Shown: positions 24,590 through 36,329 of the stretch, in pieces
Numbering within the stretch: the first letter of the stretch is position 1
How the letters are laid out: each line of letters begins with the position of its first letter
Assembly: GCF_949987535.1 (NCBI RefSeq)
Contig: NC_080065.1
Coordinates: 39,843,239 to 39,907,238, forward strand
Source of the DNA: Balaenoptera acutorostrata
Lineage: Eukaryota > Chordata > Mammalia > Artiodactyla > Balaenopteridae
Direction: 5' to 3'
DNA length: 64,000 bases
Notes under the pieces: generated by a model
Database searches by the model: none
Told to the model about the DNA's origin: nothing
The model's input: the letters and a program-made list of their open reading frames with translations, nothing else
Translations under genes and position numbers: made by a program

Positions 24590-24830
24590 TTCAGTTGAGA
24601 ATGATAATGATGATAGTGGTGAATAATGTCACATTTATCAAAGTAGTATTTTATAAAGCACTCTATGAAAGTACTTTATTAATCTTATCTCCATAAGAAC
24701 CTTATGATGTTAGTACTATCATCTCTGCATTAGAGTTGAGAAAACAGAATTAAAGGATAAAGAGCTTCCTCAACATCACCTATTTAGTAAGTGGTAGAGC
24801 TCAGACTAGAGCAAGGTCTCTGGTTCCAAA
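24590..24830 (+). mobile_element. MIR element
   Basis: Near-complete MIR order: 'tataaagcactctatgaaag', 'cttatctccataagaacctt', 'agagttgagaaaacagaatt', 'agtaagtggtagagctcaga'. Sense orientation. Confidence 0.75.
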
Positions 24831-25255
24831 CCCCTCTGAATAAACAACTTACTTTATTGTTTATCATAATATACTATATTATACATATACTCAATTAACT
24901 GAATAGACATCATAAATATTCATGTATCATAAATATAAACATCATAAATATAATATACATACTATATGTATCATAAATATATTAACAGAAAACTAAGCTG
25001 TCCTCCAACAATCTACAAAAGATTAAAGCTTCCTATAGAGTTCTGTTGCTTCTAGCAAACATTTTCATGCTCAGAGGCTAAGCAATAACATAACTTTGAA
25101 GACTTTTATAACATTCATTGTCAATTTCTCAGTCCATTATAATTGCTTTATATTTGAACAGTGGGTTAATTAAACACACACATATACGTATACATGCCTC
25201 ACAATGTTTTTTAACCTTGTCTTTGTAAAATTGAGTACATTTTAATTTGAAATTA

Positions 25256-25474
25256 CAACTAACCCTTGAACAACATGGGTTTGAATTGCATGGGTTCACT
25301 TATACATGGATTTTTTTCAGTAAGTACCTACTACTGTACTACACAATCTGCACTTGGTTGAATCCACGGATGCACAGTCATGAATATGGAGGGCTGACTG
25401 TAGAGTTATTGGCAGATTTTCAGCTGTTGGGTGGATGGGCACACCTAACCCCTTCATTATTCAAGGATCAACTG
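25256..25474. mobile_element. Tigger/pogo-type non-autonomous DNA transposon (MITE-like)
   Basis: Terminal inverted repeats CAACTAACCCTTGAACAAC (left) and the complement of CAGTTGATCCTTGAATAAT (right) flank a 219-bp element, with TA on both outer sides (25254-25255 and 25475-25476). The interior ('acacaatctgcacttggttg', 'ggagggctgactgtagag') matches the common mammalian short element carrying the CAGTTGACCCTTGAACAAC termini. No transposase is encoded. The overlapping 129-aa plus frame (25247-25636) is a chance frame. Confidence 0.85.
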
Positions 25475-25489
25475 TACATATTGTCCAGA

Positions 25490-26095
25490 ATTTTATTAAA
25501 ATATACAATAGTTACCAAAAATGTGATATTGTTAAAAAATAAGTATTTGATGTTATTTTCTCAGTGTTTATCAATTGTTTATTTTCAGACTTACAATAAA
25601 ACTCTGTTCAAAATATATCCCTTGGGAACCTTCTAACTGCCTTGTTATGTACTCCTTAAACTTAGAGCTTTCCTCTAGGTCTGTTAATATTTTCATTGTT
25701 CACAGCCTTACAAAATTTTAACTAGGATGTAACTGCTTTGCATATGGCCTAATCATTACAGTGTTCCCACCATAGACTACGGGAATTTAGGATCTGTTAA
25801 AGGGTTATTGAATGAGCCCCTCCTGTTAGAGTATTTATGACCCCAGCAGGTTAAACTGTGTCCCATTTCTGAGACATCAAAGAAGATTACAGAAATTAAT
25901 TTTGTTGTAAATCTATGAGAGTTTTCAGATGTGCTCTTCAATATCTATTTTCTGAATTGAAAGACATGTTACTTAGTTATTTTTAAAGATTAACCTTAAG
26001 ATTAGCAATTAGATATCAAAATTATTCTAGAAGTATACGTAAAACATATTGTACCTATACATCAGGATTTGACTATACTCACTTTTAAAGTCAAC
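25490..26095. other. No gene recognised
   Basis: Unique AT-rich DNA with no supported feature. Confidence 0.5.
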
Positions 26096-26107
26096 AAACA
26101 CTGCCTC

Positions 26108-26372
26108 TTGGACATATATACACTACCAAACGTAAAATAGGTAGCTAGTGGGAAGCAGCCGCATAGCACAGGGAGATCAGCTCAGTGCTTTGTGACCACC
26201 TAGAGGGGTGGGATAGGGAGGGTGGGAGGGAGGGAGACACAAGAGGGAAGAGATATGGGGACATATGTATATGTATAACTGATTCACTTTGTTATAAAGC
26301 AGAAACTAACACACCATTGTAAAGCAATTATACTCCAATGAAGATGTTAAAAAAACAAACAAACAAAAAAAT
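26108..26372 (+). mobile_element. Short L1 3' end, sense, with target-site duplication
   Basis: Contains 'ctagtgggaagcagccgcat', 'gagggaagagatatgggga', 'ataactgattcactttgtta' and 'gcaattatactccaatgaag', then an A-rich tail: the complete terminal L1 3'UTR of this lineage. 'actgcctc' at 26100-26107 and 26373-26380 forms the duplication. 265 bp, strongly 5'-truncated. Confidence 0.9.
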
Positions 26373-26384
26373 ACTGCCTCAATA

Positions 26385-27270
26385 GACTAACCCAATTTAT
26401 ATCAGTTTGGGTAAAAATTATGTATTTAAGTTTGGCAAATTTCTCTAAAATTATTCTGCGTAAGTCATATGTTTATATGGACTTCAGCAGATTTTTATTT
26501 AAAGTATTTAATATTCCCCAACTCAAAGAGAAAACCGCAAGCCCATTAATATTTTTCAGTGCAACTTTTGGGTCTTTTATTTGATCTCTATTTTGTATCA
26601 TTGGAATGAATTGTATCAAGTGTTTCTTCCTTCGCCAGTCATCTTAGATTTATATAAAAAGGTGCTAGAAGACTTAAATTACAAATTGCAAATCTTTTCA
26701 TGAACAACTCTTAGTTTTGTGGAGGTGGGTATATAATGGTAGTCTGAAAATTTTGGAGTAAGTTTTAGCTACTTCCCTACCACTCCCTCCCTGGTTTAAT
26801 TAAAGTACGTTTTAGACAAAAATCTGCAACATATACAGAAATTTATTAAGGTCACAGTTATTAGTAAGCAAGCAAAAAATAGTTTATACACCTTATTCCA
26901 CAAGTTTGATGAAATCCTTGATTTCTGTCCTTTTGGAGCTCTGCCTACCATCTTGCATGACAGATTATTTGAGGGAGACACAATTGAGTTCTGGCACTGA
27001 CAGCAAAAGTGCCCTGATACTACTGGTATGCTGAGAATAAAAGTTTAAAGGTGATGGCTTTCTCTATAAATAATGCACTAACCATATTTCACATTGGAAC
27101 AAAGATTCACAAAATTTCATTTTTGTAAAAATATAATCAAATTTAAAACTTCATGTAGAATTTGGAGAAAGGAATTTTTAACACATAACCCCAATAATTT
27201 TCTTTACTTCCTCCTAATCCAAGCTTTTGTGATGTCTGTAAATTACACGTAAATGTCTCACCATAGTATG
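26385..27270. other. No gene recognised
   Basis: Unique-looking AT-rich DNA. The minus frame at 26796-26981 has no recognisable domain. Confidence 0.5.
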
Positions 27271-27272
27271 GT

Positions 27273-27275
<3 letters not shown>

Positions 27276-27319
<44 letters not shown>
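27276..27319. repeat. (TA)n microsatellite
   Basis: About 22 uninterrupted TA units. The isoleucine/tyrosine repeat frame on the minus strand here is only its translation. Confidence 0.95.
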
Positions 27320-27323
<4 letters not shown>

Positions 27324-27324
27324 C

Positions 27325-28317
27325 TGTACATGAATATATATTAAATACCATATATTAACTAGTTTAAACTTTAAGCATGAGGCTAAACTTAGAAGAGAGA
27401 GGTCAGTGCTATATCACGTGGTATAGTGAGGCCTTGTGAGCAGGAAAAGCAAATCTACTGTAATAGGCGTTTATTCCATGATCATGAACCACCAAGTGTC
27501 ATCAAGTGGTAGGACACTTCTAGGAATAGTGCCATACCAAGGGTTCACATTGGTCTCTGTTGCTGGCAAGTTAGATCAACCTTGGTAAGTGGGAGTCATG
27601 GTCACTGGGCACATGTGTAGCCTTCAGCTCTACCACTGAATAGCTGGTTCATGTGCTAATTGTATTAGCACTGGGTGGTTGTAGACAAAGGCTGGCCAAC
27701 ATCAAATGGTCAAGACATTTTGTCTACTAGTATACAGAGTGTATAGTGCCTCTTCCATGGTGAGTAGTTTCTGGTTGGCATTAATGTGTAATACAAAGAT
27801 CTTTTCCCTTTGTGCCCATTTTTCAGATGTCTGTCCACATGCCTCTACGCCAGACCTTCTTACCTCTAATCTTCCAGGCTTTTTGCTTCTAGGTCCCTAA
27901 CTTGCTGGCCAGGTCACTTGCTGCTGCCCACATGTCTATGTTTATTCTAACCCTACACTGTCTGATAGGGTAGCCACTAGTCCACATATCTAATTGCTAT
28001 TGAGCTCTTGAAATGTGACTGTCCAAATTGAGATGTACTGTAAATGCAGAATACAGACCAGATGTAGAAAACTTATTATGAAAACAAAGTATCTCACTAA
28101 TTTAAAAATATTGATTATATGTTAAACGATAACATTTTAGATACATTGGGTTAAAGAAATCTTTTTTACATGTGGGTATAGAAAATTGAACACTACGTTT
28201 GTGGCTCACGTTAAATTTTTATTGGACAGCACTGTTTTATGCATATAAAGGAGATGACCAGGTCCACCACCCAAATCTCTGTGTATTAGGATTTTTCCCT
28301 TGCCACTGTCCTTCAAA
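27325..28317. other. No gene recognised; possibly start of an old LTR-element region
   Basis: Moderately GC-rich DNA similar in style to the internal retrovirus-like region downstream (28.7-32.1 kb), but no motif could be assigned. The plus frame 27706-27900 is unsupported. Confidence 0.35.
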
Positions 28318-28329
28318 ACCACTCCTGAG

Positions 28330-28681
28330 GGACTTCCCTGGTGGTGCATTGGTTAAGAATCTGCCTGCCAATGCAGAGGACACAGGTTTGAGACCTCGTC
28401 TGGAAACATCCCACATGCTGCGAATCACCTAAGCCCGTGTGCCACAACTACTGAGCCTGCACTCTAGAGCCTGTGAGTAACAACTACTGAGCCCACGTGC
28501 CACAGCTGCTGAAGCCCACACGCCTAGAGCCCGTGCTCTGCTACAAGAGAAGCCACCGCAATGAGAAGCCCATGCACCGCAACAATGAGTAGCCCCCGCT
28601 CACGGCACCGAGAGAAAGCCCACGCACAGCCATGAAGACCCAACACAGCCAAAAATAAATAAAAATTAAAAAACAAAAAAC
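28330..28681 (+). mobile_element. CHR-type tRNA-Glu SINE, long form, with perfect 12-bp target-site duplication
   Basis: The head 'gacttccctggtggtgcatt' and a body containing the duplicated central segment ('gagcccacgtgccacagctg', 'acacgcctagagcccgtgct') make it longer than the 4.2- and 11.4-kb copies. The A-rich tail ends near 28681. ACCACTCCTGAG is repeated exactly at 28318-28329 and 28682-28693. The A and B boxes carry substitutions, so this copy is older than the 11.4-kb one. Confidence 0.95.
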
Positions 28682-28699
28682 ACCACTCCTGAGTGGGAC

Positions 28700-31600
28700 T
28701 GTGATGCAGATTCTAATAATTTCTGGTTTTCACCTACTTACCAGACATATCCACCCATAATCCAAGTTTAGTTTTCCTCATGCTCCTTAGGGTGATTTCA
28801 TAGTAGTCCCCCTTAATCTGTCACTGTGAACTGAGACAAAGGCGTTGATGCAACTGTGATGGGTGACATGGGGTCTGAACTACCCTACTCTTGCAGGGTC
28901 CTGCTCATGCTTGGTCCTGGATGTACCATTTCTGTATTATGATGGAATATGCTTGGCCTGCCTGACTTTATGACTTGGTCCATAGGACAGTTCCAGATGC
29001 ATGGTCACTTCTGTCTAAGTGTTCTAGCATTCCATTATTACCAGCGTCCAGTAGCATGCCAGAGGCTATTTTTCTAATAGTGTGTAACTCTCCACTGCAG
29101 ATGTCACGGACCTCCTCCAAAACCCCAGGAGCTTACTTTGTCATTCTCTCACTGGGGCTTGCCATAAAATCCACACTAAATTTTTTTTCCATCACTGCTG
29201 CCTCCAGCACCATAGTGTCTGCTGGATAGTATTGGTCCAAGTGGCAGGGCTGCTTTCATTGTAGTCGGACTTTGTGCAGAGCTCCTTCCTGCTACAGACC
29301 CCACTCAAAGCTAGTAGTCCTCTATGATACCCATATATGGGCTAGAGCAATATTTCTAAGTGTGGACTGTGCTGCCTTCAGGTCTTGTGCTTCCTTCTTC
29401 ATGATAGGGAATGGAAGGTGAAGCAATTTTGTCTCTTACTTTGGAGGGGATATCATGGCATCCTTACACAGTGGAGCCCTAAAATATATTGAAATTACAG
29501 AGGCCTAAATCTCCACAAAATTTGTCCCTACTATCTGGAATACGTGTATCTCATTAAGGCCTCCAACATGCTAACAACCTCACTGATATAATGGATCAAT
29601 ATAATCTGTGGGATTGACATGCTGATGGATGTCTGTCTATAGGCTCCATATCTCTTTGGATAAAATTATGACAGAGGACAGTATAGGCCAAACTGTAAAT
29701 AAATAGTCTTGTTAATTACCTACGTAAGGAAACTATTTCTAATCCCCCTTTTTTAAAAAATAAATTTATTTATTTATTTATTTGTTTATTTATTTTTTGG
29801 CTGCATTGGGTTTTCGATGTTGGGTCTTCATGGCTGCGCACAAGCTTTCTCTAGTTGCAGTGAGCCGGGGCTACTCCTCGTTGCAGTGCGCAGGCTTCTC
29901 ATTGCAGTGGCTTCTCTTGTTGCAGAGCTCGGGCTCTAGGCACGCAGGCTTCAGTAGTTGTGGCTCGTGGGCTCCAGAGCGCAGGCTCTGTAGTTGTGGC
30001 ACACGGGCTTAACTGCTCTGCGACATGTGGGATCCTCCCGGACCAGGGCTCGAACCCGTGTGCCCTGCATTGGCAGGCGGATTCTCAACCACTGCGCCAC
30101 CAGGGAAGTCCCATAATCCCCTTTGTTGATTTAGATAGAAAGAATGCATTCCTGATATCAGTGGCCACATACCATGTGTTGGGACCATATTAATTTGCCC
30201 TAGCAACAATACCATGTCTGCTTGGCAGCTGCAATCAGAACTAACTTCTACTTGGTTGAGCTTGCAGTAGCACAAAATCATTCTCCAGGACCTATCTTGT
30301 TTCTGCAGGGTCCAGACTGGTGAATTAAATGTGAATATTAAATGACTATTACTCTGCATCCTTTAGATATTTAAAGGTGGCATAAATCTTCACCATCTTC
30401 CCAGGTTATGATACTGCTTTTTATTTACTCTTTAGGCTCAAGTATGTGCATGGGCACATTCAAAATCTTCTACTTGGCCTTATGCATAGTAATGACTCTC
30501 ATCCCATAAGCTCAGGACCCAGTGCATTCTTGTACCTCAATCTCAACTACATATTTGGGGTTTGGAGAAATACCCCTGGGTGGGTCTGTGAACCCCAATA
30601 GACCCACTGAATATCAGACTTTGGCCAGGATCCTATTTATTTCCTAGCTCCCCAAAGCCCTCACTCTACCAGATGCAAAATAGTGACATTTTGGGTCTCC
30701 AGGTTTCAATGTCACCTAGGACCCTGTGCCAAATGTCTTCTAAATGTCAGGGTATTACCTTTTTCAGTGTACAATCGTACAGATAAATGGCTCTAGGTCC
30801 CCTTGAAGAAGAACTGGAAAAATCCATTAATGTTTACTTGCCATGGTGTTCTATGACCCTTTCTCTTGGGGATCTGGGGATTGGATCTTTTATCAACGAA
30901 TCCTGGGTTTGAAAACTAACTCAGGTCCAGAAATGGGGTAAGGAATTAAGAACTTTTATTGGGACAACTGCTCATTGGCTCTTGGGTTCTTTGGATTATA
31001 TATACTTAGTTCCTTTGTTAATTACCCATCTAGTTTGCCCCTAGAATGCTGTATTCTATTAACTCTATTATTCTCTACAGGTAAGGCCCTCTTGGCTGCC
31101 ACTCAGAGTTGTTGGTCCTTACCATAATTACAACCCACTGGCGGCTGGTAGTTAAGCCCACTTTACTTGACTGCTGTTGCTTTGGGGTGCTGGTTGCTTC
31201 ATGGCTATCAGTGAGCCCAGTTCTGTGACAGCCTTCCCTACCATTAGCCCTGGCCTACAGAGAAGAGCCACCACTCAGTTTCTTAGTGATGTTGGTGCCT
31301 TTCTCACCAGTGCATTCATGTGGCCTTACTGAATGGTGTGACCTCAGATTTATGGTTCCTCCTGTGGAATGTAATCCTTTGGTGAGTCTTTGGCCTTAAG
31401 AAACATGTCCACTCTAGCATGCTAATGTCCTTGATTCTTTTAATCCTGTTTACTGTCTGCCACAGTAATTCTGGCATTTCAACTTTTCCAGCATGGGCCA
31501 TTGATTTGTTCAGACTAGGAGACATTCTAGCAGAACATTTGTACCATCCCCTGAGGTTCTTACTATGGTGTTAAATCTTTTAATTGAGGAAACTACCACC

Positions 31601-32060
31601 ATACCAATAAAATGTTCCTTATATAGTCTAATGTTCTGGCCCCCTTAATTTGGCAGGTCACCAGAAAAAATTCTCTGGCTTTCATAGTTAATTCTCAATT
31701 GTCTGTTTATTCCTCTCAGCTTTTCAAGATCAAGCCTTTAACTTAGTAACAATCATCTTAGTATTCTTGGATTTATCATTTCTTCCATGTATTTCTAACT
31801 CCTTCATTTCAGCAACTTGCCACTGAATTCCCCTCCGTAGGCAGGTCAACAATTGGATGGCCACCTCATGCAAGGGGTCAACTGAGCATAATTTACTCTT
31901 GGGGCTGGAGTTCTCGTTATTAAGCAGATACTGAGTGAACTAGTCCACAAATTCCATTTTACCACCTGCTTTTCTGGATTACCTCTGGTGCGAACTGTCA
32001 CAGTTTTGAGTTCTCCTGGAAGCAGACTCTGAGATGGAGTTAGGAATGGAAAAAGTTCCA
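28700..32060 (-). mobile_element. Probable antisense LTR-retrotransposon internal region (ERVL/MaLR-like), decayed
   Basis: Unlike the AT-rich surroundings this 3.3 kb is moderately GC-rich. It carries text I associate with MaLR/ERVL internal sequence read backwards, such as 'tgaagaagaactggaaaaat', 'tggctatcagtgagcccagt', 'cagcaacttgccactgaatt' and the terminal 'agcagactctgagatggagt' near 32030. No intact gag or pol frame remains and flanking LTRs were not identified. The SINE at 29751-30112 is inserted in it. This is a pattern-recognition call. It could instead be old unique DNA. Confidence 0.4.
29751..30112 (-). mobile_element. CHR-type tRNA-Glu SINE, long form, antisense
   Basis: On the minus strand the head is at 30112 ('gggacttccctggtggcgca'), with a clean A box and the B box GGTTCGAGCCC near 30047-30057. 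The (AAAT)n tail lies toward 29760. Long subtype with the central duplication. 'taatcccc' flanks both ends (from 29740 and from 30114), giving a short target-site duplication. CpG-rich, therefore fairly young. Confidence 0.94.
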
Positions 32061-32069
32061 TTAAAATGC

Positions 32070-33240
32070 AAACTTAAATGATATTTAAAAATAACTTTGG
32101 CCAGTTTTGGTTGTTTTACTAGGGAGAGGGTCAAAAGAGCTCCTCACACCATCATTATCAAAGTGGATCTTCCCTAGAATTTATTTGCTGTAATCCCTTT
32201 ACAAGTACAGCTTATATTTTCCATCTTTCATTGTTCATATATGGTTTATAGTTTAAAAAAAAGTGAGAATGAGAAAAAATATTTATCTTTGAACTCAAAA
32301 GTTAATGTTCTATTTGACTAAATATCATGACTTAGTATTTGCTCTATGGTACAAATAATTTATCATTTTTAAAATGTGAAAATGTTGAAAGTATTGCATG
32401 ACTTGGTCCAAAACTTTTCCTTTTAGTGTAGTGGACATGCCTTTGGTGTTGAGAGGCATCAGACAAATAATTTTTTTTCTAGATATTTTCTAAGTTGAGT
32501 AAGACTAGTTCTGACCTATATTTCAAAATAAACATTCTGCTTTTGACAAAATCCAATTACCACCTTATTTTCTGAAGAGTTATTCCATAAATTATTAAAT
32601 GTATTTAGTAATAAATATGGTAAAGCTTTCAGATATCTAAGAGAATTTTGTTATTTAATATTTTTCTTGCATAACTCATTTTTAATTTTTACCAGAAACA
32701 AAGTTTTGGAAAATAGCAGGAAGAAAATGCCAGTTTTCCTGAAACTGACCCTAGCCCTAAGCATTTACATACATAAAAGTGCCACAGTTTATGAAAATAG
32801 AAAATTCAGTCAATTTGCTTGGATTTCATCAAAACACTTTCTCCCCATTGATGCATTTGAATATTGAAGACACTAATTTTCACTTAAAATGTATTGAATG
32901 TACTTTGACTACAACTCACTGGAAAGCCAAAATTTAAACCATATGTTAATGAATAGGAATACAGATCACAGAAAGGATATTGCTCATAAGCCAAAATTCA
33001 GTGGCCATTCTTACTCCTCCTTTCTGTTTGCTAAATAGGTCTCCTGACTCCAAATATGTTGTAATTGCTTAATATATTTTGCCAGATGAAATGATCCAAA
33101 TGAAAAATAACATATTATGTTTTGAAGACGAAGTGATGATGGTAGTCCTGTAATCCTCATTGTTTCAGAGTTGCTTTGATTGTGTCTTGTCAGAAAATCT
33201 TATTTTTTTTAAGAGTAAGAACTATAGAATTACATAATTC
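32070..33240. other. No gene recognised
   Basis: AT-rich unique DNA. The plus frame 32667-32867 has no supporting features. Confidence 0.5.
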
Positions 33241-33244
33241 TAAT

Positions 33245-33420
33245 TAGCAATGTGAACTGATCAGTTACTGGTCATACAACTTTGAACAAGATGCTTAAAT
33301 TCTCTGAGCTTCAGTTTCCTCATCTATAAAATTGTGAAAATTCTATGTATTTGGCACAATTAAATGTAAGAAAATATATGAAACCTGGCACAATATCTGG
33401 CAATTTGTATGAACTCAAAG
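33245..33420 (-). mobile_element. MIR element, antisense
   Basis: 'ttctctgagcttcagtttcc', 'tcatctataaaattgtgaaa' and 'cctggcacaatatctgg' give the antisense MIR order. Confidence 0.75.
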
Positions 33421-33739
33421 TTCATGTCTTCTCTCCTTCCAGATAAGCATGGCAAAATAATCTTGTTTAAAATATTCGTTTTTTCCACATTAAAACTTCA
33501 GTAGTTTAGCAGTTGAATGTTAATTTTGGCAGATGCAATTATTTGTGTGTGTGTGTGTTTCTGATTTAATAGCATAATGTGTTATGTTTTTCTAGAAAGT
33601 TATGGCAGGTAAGTGAACAAGAAAATTATATGAATGTGTACATTCTGTAAATAAAGGAAGAGTTTGAAAAATGTTCTGAGCAGTTGGCATCACTGGAATC
33701 TGTTGAGATGGAGACTTTCCTTCAGTTTTAATTTCTTCA

Positions 33740-34560
33740 ACAAATATTAATTGCATACCTAGTGCATAGTAAGTCAAAGACCCAGTGGTGAAGAAACCAA
33801 ACATGGTCCTTGCTCTAATGGAATTTACTGTAATAGTGAGAGAGATATTAACCAAATAGTCATAAAATTAAATATAAAATTGCAATTGTGAGAAGCACCA
33901 TTAATGACAGATGACTGGTGCTTTGAGTGCATATAATAGAAGGTTTTGACATAGTTAGGAAGGTGAGGAAAGTGAGGAGCTGATGATTGAGCTGATAAAT
34001 GACAACTCAGTAGGAGCTATTTACATAAATAGAGGTGGAAATGGAATCCTAATAGAGAGAACAACACGCACCAAGTCCTCAATGTGAGAGTCCATGCAAC
34101 ACATAAATGAGACCTAAAATATACTAGTGTGGCCAAAGTATAGAGAGGAAGGAAAAGATGATGAAACTTTAGAAATAGTCATCCTCCTAGACTATGCAAA
34201 GAACGTTTATCCTTATTATAAGTGCAATAGGAAACAATTAAAATAATTGAAGCAAGGGAGCGGGTCAAGCGTGAAGTAGATGACAATCAAATTACCATAT
34301 TTTACAGATCACTCTGGATGGGTAAGAGTAGATTTATGTAAACCACTCAGCTGTCTCTCAGCAGAGCAGGAGTGGAGGTGTCAGGGAAGATGAACTAGGT
34401 AGATGGCAATGGAGGGAGTGGGTGAAATAGAGAAAGTGATGGCAAGGAGAGAGATTTAGAAGGTAAAATCATCAGGCCTTTGTGATATGTAGGGTGAGAA
34501 AAAGGAATCAAGGATCACTTTTAGGTTTTTGAATGGGATAACATTTCATTTAATGTAGAA
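33740..34560 (+). mobile_element. L2 3' region, sense
   Basis: Text order of L2: 'caacaaatattaattgcata', 'acatggtccttgctctaatg', 'gagagatattaaccaaatag', then the long purine-rich part with 'tggatgggtaagagtagatt' and 'agatggcaatggagggagtg'. Non-coding and diverged. Confidence 0.65.
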
Positions 34561-34569
34561 TTTGTCATC

Positions 34570-35600
34570 TTTAAGGCTAATATGATATCTTGAATCATGA
34601 CTTACTCTGTGGAGAAATTAATCATTGTTAGATCACGAGATTTCTGTATTAGTGATACATTTGATTTTTTTTTTAGATAAGTATATTTTTCATTCTAAAT
34701 TACTCATTTCTAGTTCTGTCAGTATTAACCTGTTTAAATTTGGTAGTATTAGATAATTACTAAAGCTATTTTATTTCTTATATTCTGTGAAATGGCTGTT
34801 TGGAAATGTGCTCAGCAAAACTGAAAGTTGTGTACCTGCACTATGTTGTTCATTAAAAAATTAAACATAATTTAAAAAGCAAAATCTTCATTGATGGCAT
34901 CTCCTTCTCTGCCTTAATCCTAGAAAATTCAGCTTTCTAAAAAAGGTGCATCTATTGCAAAAAAGTTCGCATTTCTATGTATGGTGGTAATTTTATGATT
35001 TTGAGAGATTTTTCAGAACCCAGTCCAAGAGCAATTGCTATGGTCTCTGTTAAGTCAGTACTATTAGAAGAAAACCTAGAAGGTAGTCTGGTGATGGAAT
35101 TAAGCAGCAGCATATGCTCTTCTAGAAAGAAAACACTGATAGGAAGAGTTAAAACTTTAATGCAAAGATCTGATTGTTGCAAATTCAGCTAATCAGAATG
35201 GCTAGGGAATTGGATATCTTGATACTGGCATTTTTTGATTAATTGAGGAAAAATGTTTTTTTAACTATTTGATGCTGTAAATCTTAATAAGATATAAAAA
35301 TCTATTTTTTTGTCTTAATAAACAGAGCACAATGACCTTGGATTGAAATTTCCTTGATCCTACAGGATCCAGGGTCATTTCTATAAACTTCAGTTATCAT
35401 TGCATATCTTGATATTATTGTGGATGTGGAAGTCATAAAGACTTGATTCAAACCTACATTGACTTCAGAATATACACTGAAAGTTACATTAACAAAAATA
35501 AAAAACACAGACATAAGCTTGTTTTCTTGTCTCTCTGATTTGAATGGGGAAAGCAAAAAATGTGGCTAATTGAAGATTCTGTTTAGTTAAGTGAGACTTT
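34570..35600. other. No gene recognised
   Basis: Unique AT-rich DNA. Overlapping short frames on both strands at 34952-35192 lack recognisable domains. Confidence 0.5.
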
Positions 35601-35604
35601 TTTC

Positions 35605-35705
35605 TTATTTTCCCAGTTTTATTGAAATATAATGGGCATATAATATTGTGTAAATTTAAGGTGTACAACGTGATGATTTGATACATGTAGATGTGCTGTA
35701 TGCCT
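35605..35705 (-). mobile_element. Ancient L1 3' end, antisense
   Basis: 'ttttattgaaatataatggg', 'taaggtgtacaacgtgatga' and 'tttgatacatgtagatg' match the antisense 3' terminus of old L1M elements. Confidence 0.6.
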
Positions 35706-35760
35706 AATATTGGAAATGAGAAATCTCAATACAGAGATCCAGAAATTCCAATAACTAAAT

Positions 35761-35853
35761 CATTTCTAATCATGTATGAGTGATTATTCATACATGATTA
35801 ATAGCATCATGTATGAATAGCACTCATAGCATGAGTGAATAGCATCAGAAATG
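35761..35853. repeat. Compact nested inverted/direct repeat cluster
   Basis: AATCATGTATGA (35768-35779) and TCATACATGATT (35788-35799) are perfect 12-bp inverted arms around 8 nt. Further partial copies follow ('catcatgtatgaatagca', 'tgagtgaatagcatca'). The outermost CATTTCT (35761-35767) is mirrored by AGAAATG (35847-35853). It looks like serial template switching over a 20-bp seed. Confidence 0.7.
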
Positions 35854-36234
35854 TTGATTCCATACTTTCATTCTTAGATTGGGATTGATCTATATGGTAT
35901 AATAAAAATTTATTCAGTGAGCACAAGTTCAGGGCCCACTTCTAAGAACAGTGAAAGATTTGTGATTTTTTTTAAATTGATGCTACACCCAGCTTAGCTA
36001 CTTCAAATCTAGTCAAATCACACTTTAAAAAAAAAAAAATTTCTATTTTGAATGTCTGTTCCCACAGTCCTTTAAAGTTAAAAGGAATCTCCCATGTTTG
36101 CTGTAACATATGGGTAGTCCCTCCATATTGTTTTAACAATGGCTCATAGGCAGTAATAGTTTTATCTTTTAGATATCTTCCGATAGCTATTTGACATCAA
36201 AGGCTTACTTTTTCATAGATATGAATTAATTCAT

Positions 36235-36325
36235 GAATTTGAAGTTTCTTAGCTACACATTCAACAAATATTTATTGGATGCCTGTTATATACCAAACAT
36301 TGTTCTAGGTTAGTTGTGATCTATC
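36235..36325 (+). mobile_element. L2/MIR-type 3' fragment
   Basis: 'cattcaacaaatatttattg' followed by 'gatgcctgttatataccaaa' is the L2 3'-end sentence. Confidence 0.55.
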
Positions 36326-36329
36326 ATGC

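Noticed and set aside
25247..25636. 129-codon plus frame
   Set aside because: It runs through a 219-bp Tigger-type element and its flank. No protein family resemblance.
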